DNA of 14,947 bases from Bacillota bacterium (GCA_023397245.1 JAEWUH010000023.1:1-14947); one strand, 5' to 3'. Counted from the stretch's first letter, positions 1 through 7,346 are shown. A program made the numbers and translations. Notes: a model not told the origin generated them from the letters alone.

Positions 1-1
1 C

Positions 2-370
2 TCAATGGCTGCTGCAGGCTATGTTTCGGATAAGGACAAATATCTTTCCGCGATTACGGAAAGAGAGAAAAGCGGCACCACCGGCATCGGCTTCGGCGTA
101 GCGATTCCCCACGGAAAATCCGAAGGAGTGGCTTCCGCCTGTGTTGCCTACGCGCGCCTGAGCACCCCTGTGGAATGGAATTCATTCGACGGCAAACCGG
201 TAACGAATATTTTCCTCATCGGCGTTCCGAAGGAAAACGCGGGCAACGACCATCTCAAAATTCTGATCGCACTCTCCAAAAAGCTGATGCATGAGGATTT
301 TCGCGCCGCGCTCGATCAGGCAAAGACGCCCGACGATATTCTCAATGTATTAAGAACAATGGAAGAATAA
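2..370 (+). CDS. PTS fructose-family EIIA domain (5'-truncated by window)
   Basis: C-terminal 122 codons of a PTS EIIA type-2 (fructose/mannitol, PtsN-like) domain. The frame is open to the left edge, so the true start lies outside the window; the Met at position 5 is internal. The active-site phosphohistidine is the His of the AIPHGKS segment (codon 110-112), the usual signature of this fold, and the rest (IFLIGVP, NDHLKILIALSKKL) matches the domain to its normal end. The role is to accept phosphate from HPr and pass it to an EIIB domain in the cytoplasm. HPr begins 38 bases after its stop and enzyme I follows, so all three are probably one operon. I cannot tell whether this is a stand-alone EIIA or the tail of a multidomain permease or an EIIA-bearing regulator. 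Confidence 0.88.
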   Translation, partial: SMAAAGYVSDKDKYLSAITEREKSGTTGIGFGVAIPHGKSEGVASACVAYARLSTPVEWNSFDGKPVTNIFLIGVPKENAGNDHLKILIALSKKLMHEDFRAALDQAKTPDDILNVLRTMEE

Positions 371-394
371 GTTTCGCCGTTCAAAACCATTCAC

Positions 395-402
395 AAAGGA
401 GG
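395..402 (+). promoter_or_regulatory. ribosome binding site of ptsH
   Basis: AAAGGAGG lies six bases before the ATG at 409 and fixes that start. Confidence 0.85.
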
Positions 403-408
403 ATTACA

Positions 409-678
409 ATGATCCGCAAAACATTTGTCATGAATTGCAAAGAAGGGTTCCATCTCCGCCCCGCGCAGGTGCTCACCGAAAAATCGGTTCAGTTTGATTC
501 CGACATTACCGTGAAAAAATCCGAAAGCGAAGAAGCCGACGCAAAAAGCATTCTCGGTCTTATGAGCCTCGGAATTGAAGCCGGAGAATCCGTTGAGGTG
601 CAAGTCAGCGGGCCGGATGAAAACGAAGCAATGGACATGGTGGAGCAGCTTTTCAAGAGCAATTTTAACGAATCCTGA
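409..678 (+). CDS. ptsH: HPr, phosphocarrier protein of the PTS
   Basis: 89-residue HPr, the normal length. It relays phosphate from enzyme I to EIIA domains in the cytoplasm. The catalytic His is residue 15 in GFHLRPA (most HPr proteins read GLHARPA). The regulatory serine region is KSILGLMSLG, with Ser at 47, the equivalent of Ser-46. This suggests that the HPr kinase/phosphorylase and catabolite-control branch typical of Bacillota could act on it. A perfect Shine-Dalgarno precedes the ATG. It lies between the EIIA gene and ptsI with short gaps and no visible terminator, so cotranscription is likely. The Phe/Leu around the active His differ from the commonest HPr sequence, so this may be a pathway-dedicated HPr paralogue rather than the only general one in the genome. 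Confidence 0.93.
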   Translation: MIRKTFVMNCKEGFHLRPAQVLTEKSVQFDSDITVKKSESEEADAKSILGLMSLGIEAGESVEVQVSGPDENEAMDMVEQLFKSNFNES

Positions 679-729
679 TCGAATCACATCGTTTCAGAAA
701 CCGGAGTTTCGTCTGGGAGGATAAATAGT

Positions 730-2466
730 ATGGCGGAAAAAGTATTTAAGGGGATCGGTGTTTCGGAAGGCATACGGATTGGAACAGCCTTTCTCTACAA
801 ACGCGAGCAGACGGCGGATACCGGACGGAAAATTTCGGAAAATGCCGTTGAAGCCGAGGCTGCCCGTTTCAAAAGCGCGGTTGCGGCGGCCGCCGCGGAA
901 ATCGACAGCCTGATTGAACAGTCCGGTCAAAAGCTTGCCCCGGAAAAAATCGGCGTAATAAAGGGGCAAAAGAGTATCCTGACCGATCCTGCCTACTGCC
1001 CGGAAATTGAAAAGCAGATTAAAAAGAACCTGCTGTCCGCCGAAGCCTCGGTGAAACAGGTTACGGAGAAATTCGCGCTCATTTTTGAAAATATGAAAAA
1101 CGATTATATGAAGGAACGCTCCTCGGATATCCGGGATGTAGGTAACCGTATTCTGGATCGGTTATCCGGGAGGAAAACGGCCGGGCTAGACGGAATCGAC
1201 CGTCCCGTTATTCTGATTGCCGACGATCTTTCGCCGACGGATACCATTCAGCTGAATAAAGATTTTATTCTCGCCTTTGCCACGCAGAAAGGCGGAAAAA
1301 CATCCCATACGTCCATTTTTGCAAAGTCCATCGGAATCCCCGCGGCGGTTGGCCTGCCAGGGATTATGAATGGGGCTTCCGACGGCGCAGCCGTGATTTT
1401 AGACGGTACCCAAGGGATCTGCATTGTTTCCCCGGAACCGGATACGCTCAGAATCTATGAAGAGAAAGCGGCCGCCGAACAGGCGGATGCAGCTTTGTAC
1501 GCCGGATTTCTAAATGAACCCGCCGCAGCAGGCGACGGAAAACGGATTATGATTGCCGCAAATATCGGCTCCCCGGAAGATGCCGAATATGCCGTACGCC
1601 AAGGCGCCGAAGGAGTCGGACTTCTCCGCACCGAACAGTTATATCTCGCACAAAACGCGCTGCCGGATGAAGATCGGCAGTTCAGTGAATACAAAAAAAT
1701 AGCCCGGTTTTTTCCCGACCGAGAAATCATCGTGCGGACGCTGGACATCGGCGGAGATAAGCCGCTCAGTTATCTGAGCCTGCCAAAAGAAGAAAACCCG
1801 TTTTTGGGCTACCGCGCGATCCGGCTGTGCCTGGATCAAAAAGAAATCTTTCTGACACAGCTCAAAGCAATATTAAGAGCCGGCATGTTTGGAAATCTTT
1901 CGATTATGTTCCCCATGATCTCCGGCTATGACGAATTAATGGCCGCCAAATCCGTTCTGGACGAAGCTAAATCACAGTTAAAAGCAGAAAATATTCCTTA
2001 CAATGAAAATATTAAGGTTGGAATGATGGTGGAAATTCCGTCAGCCGCCCTTATTGCGGATACGCTTGCCAGAGAGGTCGATTTTTTCAGCATCGGCACC
2101 AACGACCTGATCCAATACACTCTGGCGGCGGACCGGGGAAACGAAAAGGTTTCCTATTTATATGACTGCTACAATCCGGCCGTTCTCCGGCTGATTAAAA
2201 ATACTGCGGACGCCGCCCATGCCGCCGGAATTCCGGTGGGAATGTGCGGCGGCATGGCGGGGGACTTCCTTGCCATGCCTTTGCTGATCGGTCTGGAGCT
2301 TGACGAATTGAGCATGTCCGCCAACGTTATCCCAAAAATGAAATATCTGTTAAGCAAAGTCAACTGTTCCGACTGTGAAAAAATTGCAGAGGAAGCCTTA
2401 CGCCAAAAATCGGCAGGCGAAATCCGTAAGCTTCTCAGTGAATTCAGCAGTAAACAGAACGGATAA
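730..2466 (+). CDS. ptsI: PTS enzyme I (PEP-protein phosphotransferase)
   Basis: 578 residues, full length for enzyme I, which autophosphorylates with PEP and phosphorylates HPr. Order: N-terminal HPr-binding and phosphohistidine domain (about 1-230) with His193 in KTSHTSIFAKS; then the PEP-binding TIM barrel (about 265-560). The barrel carries GLLRTEQLYL (Arg300), the RTLDIGGDKP loop, the KEENPFLGYRAIR block, and the PEP-utiliser signature SIGTNDLIQYTLAADRG, with the catalytic Cys506 in GMCGG. One oddity: the residue two after that Cys is Gly508, where the usual motif is GMCGE. GGGAGG at 715-720 sets the ATG at 730. It is the last gene of the PTS unit and a strong terminator begins six bases after its stop. 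Confidence 0.95.
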   Translation: MAEKVFKGIGVSEGIRIGTAFLYKREQTADTGRKISENAVEAEAARFKSAVAAAAAEIDSLIEQSGQKLAPEKIGVIKGQKSILTDPAYCPEIEKQIKKNLLSAEASVKQVTEKFALIFENMKNDYMKERSSDIRDVGNRILDRLSGRKTAGLDGIDRPVILIADDLSPTDTIQLNKDFILAFATQKGGKTSHTSIFAKSIGIPAAVGLPGIMNGASDGAAVILDGTQGICIVSPEPDTLRIYEEKAAAEQADAALYAGFLNEPAAAGDGKRIMIAANIGSPEDAEYAVRQGAEGVGLLRTEQLYLAQNALPDEDRQFSEYKKIARFFPDREIIVRTLDIGGDKPLSYLSLPKEENPFLGYRAIRLCLDQKEIFLTQLKAILRAGMFGNLSIMFPMISGYDELMAAKSVLDEAKSQLKAENIPYNENIKVGMMVEIPSAALIADTLAREVDFFSIGTNDLIQYTLAADRGNEKVSYLYDCYNPAVLRLIKNTADAAHAAGIPVGMCGGMAGDFLAMPLLIGLELDELSMSANVIPKMKYLLSKVNCSDCEKIAEEALRQKSAGEIRKLLSEFSSKQNG

Positions 2467-2471
2467 CCACG

Positions 2472-2500
2472 AAAAAAGCCGCCGTCCGGGCGGCTTTTTT
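2472..2500. terminator. bidirectional intrinsic terminator between ptsI and chromate-transporter genes
   Basis: Perfect 12-bp stem (AAAAAAGCCGCC paired with GGCGGCTTTTTT) with a five-base loop. The A-run and T-run flank the GC core on both sides, so it gives a U-tract in either direction. It can end ptsI transcription from the left and the chromate-transporter transcript (stop at 2555) from the right. Confidence 0.9.
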
Positions 2501-2554
2501 CTATACTCGCTTCCATATTGTGTGAAATTACGCAGTCGGGCAATAACCGTCCGG

Positions 2555-3121
2555 TTATGCCAGCAAATAAGCTGCAATCCCTGCCACACCCGATCCCAGC
2601 ATAATGTAAATGGGATCCGGTTTCCACTTGCGTAAAATAAAAAAGCTTACGGCAAAAATGAAAACCGCCTTAAAGTCCGTCTGCGCAAAGGCTCCGTAGT
2701 GTATCGATTCCGTATTAAACAGGGATAGAAACAGAATAGACAGCCCGGCAGTCGCAATGAGTGAGACCACAGCGGGCCTCAATCCTTCAAACACGCCTTT
2801 TACAAGCGTCATGTTCTGATATTTGAAATAGTAATGGCCTACCGCCAGCGCAAGAAGCGCGGTCGGCAGAGAACACCCGATTGTCGCAGCAACCGCTCCC
2901 AGCGGGCCCGCCAGCTTCATGCCCACAAACGTGGCGGCATTCAGAGCGATTGGTCCCGGCGTCATCTGAGATATCGTGACGACATCCGTAAATTCCTTAA
3001 GCGTCAGCCAATGGTTTTCCGTAACGACCTGCTGCTGAATGACCGGCAGCACTCCGTACCCGCCGCCAAAGCTGAACAGTCCAACCTGCAGGAAGCTCCA
3101 AAGAAGCTGCCAGTAAATCAT
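2555..3121 (-). CDS. short-chain chromate transporter (CHR) family, second half-protein
   Basis: 188-residue membrane protein of the CHR family, the short type encoded as adjacent pairs (as in B. subtilis ywrA/ywrB). Near the N terminus it has SFGGGYGVLPVI, then TISQMTPGPIALNAATFVG, then several hydrophobic helices. The family is named for chromate export, but the substrate of many members is unproven. I place the start at the ATG at 3121, which overlaps the TGA of the upstream partner (ATGA, 4-bp overlap) and has GGAGG at 3132-3136. A longer in-frame extension to 3244 exists but lies inside the upstream gene and looks non-native. The overlap implies translational coupling and probably a heterodimer. 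A palindrome (2543-2558) covers the stop codon; the real terminator is probably the two-way one at 2472-2500. Confidence 0.88.
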   Translation of the reverse strand: MIYWQLLWSFLQVGLFSFGGGYGVLPVIQQQVVTENHWLTLKEFTDVVTISQMTPGPIALNAATFVGMKLAGPLGAVAATIGCSLPTALLALAVGHYYFKYQNMTLVKGVFEGLRPAVVSLIATAGLSILFLSLFNTESIHYGAFAQTDFKAVFIFAVSFFILRKWKPDPIYIMLGSGVAGIAAYLLA

Positions 3122-3708
3122 GGCTTCCGCGCCTCCCTGCTGTCTTTTAGCCAACGACTTTTGACGAATACAACGGCTCCGCCGAAAGCCCCGCAGGCCA
3201 AAATCACCCAAATGACGTTGATATTGAAAAAGTATACCGCGCAAAAAGAAGCCGCCATGATCAGTGTGGAAAGGATGTTCCCGGCTTTCAGCACTTTTAC
3301 TGCACCCGTAATCACAACATCCGCAATAATTGCGGCGATACTGGCCTGCATTCCTTTCAGCACCGCATTGACCAAAGGATTCGTTTTGAACGCCTGATAA
3401 AACATCGATATCACGGATAAGATGGCAAAAGGCGGCAGTAAAGTAGACAGAAGCGCCACCGCCGCTCCGGCCAGCCCCGCCAGACGATAACCTACCAATA
3501 CGGAAGCGTCCACCACCATCGGCCCGGGCAGCGTCTGCGAAATCGCCACAATGTCCAGCATTTCGTCCTCATCCATCCAACGCAGTTCGTCCACAAATTT
3601 CTTTTTCATCAGCGGTACAATGACATATCCGCCGCCAAAGGTAAACGCGCTTACCGAAAATGTAGACAAAAACAATTTCTGATAAAACCCGAAATTTTTC
3701 TCCAACAA
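3118..3708 (-). CDS. short-chain chromate transporter (CHR) family, first half-protein
   Basis: 196 residues. The half-protein motifs are present: FTFGGGYVIVPLM near residue 25 and AISQTLPGPMVVDASVLVGY near residue 55, followed by long hydrophobic stretches. With the overlapping downstream gene it forms the paired arrangement of short CHR proteins, which together make one inner-membrane anion (chromate-type) transporter. The start is TTG at 3708 (a second TTG follows at once), preceded by AGGGGG at about 3713-3718; no ATG in the right place offers an alternative. The C terminus is basic (KSRWLKDSREARKP). It is divergent from the MerR-family gene at 3886, so that regulator is a candidate controller, but nothing in the sequence proves it. 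Confidence 0.87.
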   Translation of the reverse strand: MLEKNFGFYQKLFLSTFSVSAFTFGGGYVIVPLMKKKFVDELRWMDEDEMLDIVAISQTLPGPMVVDASVLVGYRLAGLAGAAVALLSTLLPPFAILSVISMFYQAFKTNPLVNAVLKGMQASIAAIIADVVITGAVKVLKAGNILSTLIMAASFCAVYFFNINVIWVILACGAFGGAVVFVKSRWLKDSREARKP

Positions 3709-3734
3709 AAGGCCCCCTGAATTTTTCTAAAGTT

Positions 3735-3740
3735 ATTATA
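3735..3740 (-). promoter_or_regulatory. possible -10 element of the chromate-transporter pair
   Basis: A consensus TATAAT reads on the minus strand 26 bases upstream of the TTG start. I see no good -35 at 16-18 bp, so it is either weak or activator-dependent. Confidence 0.4.
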
Positions 3741-3814
3741 ACCCTCTTTCCTTTCCAATAAATTAAATCCAAGTAACATAAAGGATAATACTCAAAAATA
3801 ATTTTGATAAACTA

Positions 3815-3845
3815 TTGACTCTTACGTTACGTCATAGTGTATGGT
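3815..3845 (+). promoter_or_regulatory. MerR-type promoter and operator dyad of the merR/tipAS gene
   Basis: A -35 TTGACT (3815-3820) and a -10 TATGGT (3840-3845) are separated by 19 bp, the long spacing characteristic of MerR-activated promoters. Across the spacer lies an imperfect inverted repeat at 3818-3838: two 10-base arms around one central T, with 8 of 10 positions matching (ACTcTtACGT / ACGTcAtAGT). A TATAAT also occurs at 3845-3850 but has no -35 at a normal distance. The likely reading is autoregulation by the product of the gene at 3886. Confidence 0.68.
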
Positions 3846-3885
3846 ATAATCATCAACAAGAAGAGAGTACGGAGGAGTGTTCGGA

Positions 3886-4626
3886 ATGAAAATCAACGAG
3901 GTGGCCAAACTCACCGGGGTTACCGTAAGAACGCTGCATTATTACGATGAAATCGGACTGTTAAAGCCCGCAGAGGTAACGGACAGCGGCTACCGGCTGT
4001 ACGACAGCGATTCGCTTTCCAGACTGCAGCAGATTCTGCTGCTGCGCGAGCTTGACTTTCCGCTCGATGAAATTCAGCAAATTCTGAAAAACCCCGCTTT
4101 TGACCAAACCGAGGCGCTGAAAAAGCACAGGGAGCTTCTTATGAAAAAACGCGAACACTTTGACGATTTGATCGGCCTTGTTGACAAAATCATGAAGGGG
4201 GATAAAACTTTGAGCTTCCAAGAATTCGACCAAACGGAGATGGAGAACATGAAAAAACAATTTGCAGCCGAAGTAAAAGAGCGCTGGGGCAACACAGACG
4301 CTTACAAGGAAAGTGAGGAAAAGACAGGCACCTACGATGAGCTAAAATGGCGGCAGGTCGACGCAGAAAGCGACGCGATTCTGAAGGCCTTCGCTCAAAA
4401 CCGGAGCAAGCCGGCGGACAGCGAGGAAGTGCAGGCGCTTGTAAAGCAGTGGCAGAATTACATTACCGCCCGCTTCTACAACTGCACCAATGAAATTCTG
4501 GCGGGTTTAGGGCAAATGTACACAGCGGACGAACGTTTCAAGAAAAATATCGACCGCAACGGCAGCGGGACGGCAGAATTTATGGCAAAGGCGATCGAAA
4601 TCTACTGCAATTCAGGAAGCAAGTAG
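3886..4626 (+). CDS. MerR-family transcriptional regulator with TipAS ligand domain
   Basis: 246 residues. Winged helix-turn-helix at 1-70 (KINEVAKLTGVTVRTLHYYDE, GYRLYD). A helical linker or coiled coil follows (about 75-108), then a C-terminal TipAS-type domain (about 115-243) with WGNTDAYKES and RFYNCTNEILAGLGQMY. This is the layout of TipAL and B. subtilis Mta, which bind drug-like ligands and activate promoters by twisting long spacers. Cys200 lies in the C-terminal domain; TipAL uses a cysteine for covalent ligand capture, but I have not aligned the two. I start at the ATG at 3886, eight bases after GGAGGAG (3871-3877). An upstream in-frame GTG at 3877 overlaps that Shine-Dalgarno and is unlikely. 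It may control the divergent transporter pair as well as itself. Confidence 0.9.
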   Translation: MKINEVAKLTGVTVRTLHYYDEIGLLKPAEVTDSGYRLYDSDSLSRLQQILLLRELDFPLDEIQQILKNPAFDQTEALKKHRELLMKKREHFDDLIGLVDKIMKGDKTLSFQEFDQTEMENMKKQFAAEVKERWGNTDAYKESEEKTGTYDELKWRQVDAESDAILKAFAQNRSKPADSEEVQALVKQWQNYITARFYNCTNEILAGLGQMYTADERFKKNIDRNGSGTAEFMAKAIEIYCNSGSK

Positions 4627-4679
4627 AAAGAGCCGCAGACCGCACAGGACATTCCGGCTCAGCTAGCCGCAATATGACG

Positions 4680-4716
4680 AAGAGCGCCCTTCCCGTTTGG
4701 AAAGGAGCGCTCTTTT
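4680..4716 (+). terminator. intrinsic terminator of the merR/tipAS gene
   Basis: AAGAGCGC (4680-4687) pairs with GCGCTCTT (4707-4714), with further CCTT/AAGG pairing inside past a one-base bulge, followed by T-rich sequence. It lies about 55 bases after the stop. Confidence 0.75.
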
Positions 4717-4763
4717 CTAACATTATGAAATTAATCTCTGCAGGGACACTTCCCCGTTTTCTC

Positions 4764-4783
4764 CTCAGTCCGGCCGGGCTGAG
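4764..4783. repeat. GC-rich palindrome downstream of the decarboxylase gene
   Basis: A 20-base near-perfect palindrome (CTCAGtCCGG / CCGGgCTGAG) lies between the convergent merR and decarboxylase genes. No T-run follows on either strand, so it is not a standard terminator; it may still help to end or protect the polyamine transcript. Confidence 0.45.
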
Positions 4784-4813
4784 CCTGTACGTAAATTTAT
4801 ACTCAATTAAAAA

Positions 4814-5947
4814 TCAGGAAAGCCGGTTTTTAAAGTCCCCGTACCCGAAGGTTTTAACGATATGAACCTGTTTCTGCCGGTCAATCACCGCGATGGAAGG
4901 AAGATTCATTCCGTTGAAGGTATTGTTTTTCACCATGGAATAATGGGCCATATCGCAGAATACCAGCCGGTCGCCCGGCTTTAACGGACGGTCAAACGAG
5001 TAGTCGCCGATGATATCGCCTGCAAGGCAGGTGGGGCCGCCCAGGCGGCAGGTGTACGGCTTTACACCGGGCATATCCGCGCCGAGGATATTCGGGCGGT
5101 AGGGCATTTCAAGAACGTCCGGCATATGGCAGGCAGCGGAGGTATCCAGAATCACATTATGAATTCCGTTCTCCGTAACCTCCAGCACAGTGGAAACCAA
5201 AAATCCGGTGTTGAGCACGACCGCCTCCCCCGGCTCCAGGTAAACCTGCACCCCGTACTTTTCCTGAACCCGCCGGATACAAGCGATTAGCCTTTCCACA
5301 TCGTAATCCGGGCGGGTGATGTGGTGGCCGCCGCCGAAATTCAGCCATTTCATGCGGTGCAGATACGCGCCGAATTTTTCCTCCACGGCGTCCAGCGTCG
5401 TTTCCAGCGCGTCGGCATTCTGTTCGCAGAGCGTATGGAAATGAAGTCCCTGAATCCCGTCCAGTAAGTCGGTCCCGAACTGCTGTGCTGTTACACCGAG
5501 CCGCGAGCCCGGCGCGCAGGGATCGTAAATGGCGTGCTCCTGCGTGGAGCATTCCGGGTTGATGCGGATTCCGCACGAGCGGCCGGCGGCCAGCGCGCGG
5601 TCTTTGAATTTCATCCACTGACCGAACGAATTGAAAACGATATGGTCACACAGGGAAAGAATTTCTCCGAACTCGCCGTCCGTGTAAGCCGGGGAAAAAA
5701 TATGGTTTTCCTTCCCCATTTCCTCCCGCCCGAGCCGCGCCTCAAACAGGCCGCTGGCGGTCGTGCCGCAAAGATATTGGCCGATGAGCGGGTATAGCGA
5801 AAACATGGAGAAGGCTTTCTGCGCAAGCAAAATGCGGCAGCCCGTGCGCTCCCGTACCGCTTTGAGGATTTCAAGGTTTTTCACAAGGAGCGTCTCATCC
5901 ACAGCATAGCACGGCGTTGGAAGCTGGCGGAAAACGTCAAGCTCCAT
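4814..5947 (-). CDS. nspC: carboxynorspermidine/carboxyspermidine decarboxylase
   Basis: 377 residues, a PLP-dependent fold-III (alanine racemase-like) decarboxylase. It removes CO2 from carboxyspermidine or carboxynorspermidine to give spermidine or norspermidine. Visible features: PLP lysine Lys44 in LLAQKAFS, HFHTLCEQ (about 169-176), the glycine-rich GGGHH, EPGEAVV (238-244), the active-site cysteine Cys307 in GGPTCLAGD, and DMAHYSMVKNNTFNG near the C terminus. I start at the ATG at 5947, two bases after the stop of the dehydrogenase; the ORF can be extended to 5998 only by reading back into that gene. The tight spacing implies translational coupling. It acts on the product of the upstream enzyme. 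Which polyamine is made cannot be told from sequence alone. Confidence 0.93.
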   Translation of the reverse strand: MELDVFRQLPTPCYAVDETLLVKNLEILKAVRERTGCRILLAQKAFSMFSLYPLIGQYLCGTTASGLFEARLGREEMGKENHIFSPAYTDGEFGEILSLCDHIVFNSFGQWMKFKDRALAAGRSCGIRINPECSTQEHAIYDPCAPGSRLGVTAQQFGTDLLDGIQGLHFHTLCEQNADALETTLDAVEEKFGAYLHRMKWLNFGGGHHITRPDYDVERLIACIRRVQEKYGVQVYLEPGEAVVLNTGFLVSTVLEVTENGIHNVILDTSAACHMPDVLEMPYRPNILGADMPGVKPYTCRLGGPTCLAGDIIGDYSFDRPLKPGDRLVFCDMAHYSMVKNNTFNGMNLPSIAVIDRQKQVHIVKTFGYGDFKNRLS

Positions 5948-5949
5948 GC

Positions 5950-7149
5950 TTATTCCACCATCTCGGGCCGGAAGCTCTCCTGCCAGGGCAGTCCCCATTT
6001 GTTCAGCTCTTCCATAAACGGATCCGGATCAAATTCCTCGATATTATGCACACCGGGCTTGTTCCATTTACCGGTCATCAGCATCATGGCGCCGATCATG
6101 GCAGGCACGCCGGTCGTATAGGAAATGGCCTGCGAGCCTACCTCTTTGTAGCACTCCTGATGGTCGCAGACGTTATAGAGGTAATAGGTCTTGTCCTTGC
6201 CGTCCTTTTTGCCGCGGAAAATGCAGCCGATATTGGTCTTTCCCTTGGTTCTGGGGCCGAGGGAGGCCGGGTCCGGCAGAACCGCCTTTAGGAACTGGAG
6301 CGGAACGATCTCCTTGCCCTCAAACAAAATCGGTTCAATGGAGGTCATGCCGACATTCTCCAGACATTTCAGATGCGTAAGATAGCTCTGCCCGAAGGTC
6401 ATGAAAAAGCGGATGCGCCGAATTCCTTTGATATTGAGCGCCAGTGACTCCAACTCCTCGTGGTGGAGCAGGTACATATCCTTGGGGCCGATCTCCGGGA
6501 AATTATAGACGCGTTTGATCTCCATGGGCTCGGTTTCCACCCATTTGCCGTCCTCCCAGTAGCTCCCCTTTGCGCTTACCTCGCGGATATTGATTTCAGG
6601 ATTGAAATTGGTCGCGAACGGATAGCCGTGGTCGCCCGCGTTGGCATCGAGAATATCGATCTGATTGATCTCGTCAAACTGGTGCTTCTGCGCGTAGGCG
6701 GAGAACACCCCGGTTACACCTGGGTCAAAGCCGCTGCCGAGCAGGGCGGTGATTCCCGCTTTTTCAAAGCGCTCCCGGTAGGCCCACTGCCATTTGTATT
6801 CGAATTTTGCAACGTCCACCGGCTCATAGTTCGCGGTGTCCACATAATTGGTTTTTGTAGCAAGGCAGGCGTCCATAATGGTGAGGTCCTGGTAAGGCAG
6901 AGCCAGGTTGAGCACCACGTCCGGTTTGAATTTCTCAATCAGTGCGGTCAGCTCGTCCACGTTGTCGGCGTCGACCTGCACCGTGCTGATCTTTGTTTTT
7001 CCGCCGTCCAGCTTCGCCTTGAGCGCGTCGCACTTGCTTTTGGTACGGCTGGCGATACAAACCTCGCTGAACACGTCGCTGTTCTGGCAGCATTTATGAA
7101 TGGCAACGCCCGCAACGCCGCCGCACCCGATTACCAATACTTTTCCCAT
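5950..7149 (-). CDS. carboxyspermidine/carboxynorspermidine dehydrogenase (saccharopine dehydrogenase family)
   Basis: 399 residues. The N-terminal Rossmann fold has VLVIGCGGVAGVAIH (5-18), and the protein continues as the saccharopine-dehydrogenase-like family (NYVDTANYEP, GSGFDPGVTGVFSAYA, DANAGDHGYPFATN). In the alternative polyamine pathway it reductively condenses putrescine (or diaminopropane) with aspartate semialdehyde using NADPH, giving the carboxy-polyamine used by the next gene. Pairing with an nspC-type decarboxylase makes this reading much more likely than lysine biosynthesis or degradation. AGGAGGT lies about eight bases before the ATG. I see no ordinary promoter in the last 95 bases before the gene; a strong terminator at 7236-7286 separates it from upstream promoters, which raises the possibility of attenuation. 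Confidence 0.92.
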   Translation of the reverse strand: MGKVLVIGCGGVAGVAIHKCCQNSDVFSEVCIASRTKSKCDALKAKLDGGKTKISTVQVDADNVDELTALIEKFKPDVVLNLALPYQDLTIMDACLATKTNYVDTANYEPVDVAKFEYKWQWAYRERFEKAGITALLGSGFDPGVTGVFSAYAQKHQFDEINQIDILDANAGDHGYPFATNFNPEINIREVSAKGSYWEDGKWVETEPMEIKRVYNFPEIGPKDMYLLHHEELESLALNIKGIRRIRFFMTFGQSYLTHLKCLENVGMTSIEPILFEGKEIVPLQFLKAVLPDPASLGPRTKGKTNIGCIFRGKKDGKDKTYYLYNVCDHQECYKEVGSQAISYTTGVPAMIGAMMLMTGKWNKPGVHNIEEFDPDPFMEELNKWGLPWQESFRPEMVE

Positions 7150-7208
7150 AGCAATAACCTCCTGAAATTTTTCTTTCTGTATGAACTCCCTGCTGTCATT
7201 CTTCCCAT

Positions 7209-7239
7209 TTTCCGCAAGCTTCCCGCTTTCTGCGGAAAA
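7209..7239 (-). other. hairpin in the 5' leader of the polyamine operon
   Basis: Nine-base arms (TTTTCCGCA / TGCGGAAAA) enclose 13 bases. It lies between the leader terminator and the ribosome binding site. Part of its arm overlaps the terminator's U-tract, so the two structures touch. Confidence 0.55.
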
Positions 7240-7286
7240 ATAAAAAACTCAAGCGGATACGGCGCTGCCGTCCATCCACTTGAGTT
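7236..7286 (-). terminator. strong intrinsic terminator ahead of the polyamine operon
   Basis: On the minus strand a 13-bp arm pair with one mismatch (7274-7286 with 7246-7258) is extended by an inner five-bp stem (ACGGC/GCCGT) over a three-base loop. A 12-base T-rich tract with one interruption follows at once. It lies only 87 bases before the dehydrogenase ATG and more than 470 bases after the tetR stop, an unusual place unless it ends a separate RNA or works as an attenuator. Confidence 0.85.
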
Positions 7287-7299
7287 ACAATTCCACAAT

Positions 7300-7346
7300 G
7301 ATAAGCAACAAACAGAATGCCCCCGCGGGCAACCGTTTATGCTTTA
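7300..7346 (-). other. stem-loop upstream of the leader terminator
   Basis: Read on the minus strand, AAGCA, AAAC and TGCCC pair in order with GGGCA, GTTT and TGCTT across small internal loops, giving one long interrupted hairpin just before the terminator. It may be part of a regulatory leader. Confidence 0.45.

Noticed and set aside
3122..3244. N-terminal extension of the second chromate-transporter gene
   Set aside because: The extra 41 codons lie in the overlapping upstream gene and are not CHR-like; the ATG at 3121 has a good Shine-Dalgarno and the ATGA overlap.
4674..4865. Small plus-strand open frame after the merR/tipAS gene
   Set aside because: It runs through the terminator hairpin and into the end of the convergent decarboxylase gene; no ribosome binding site.
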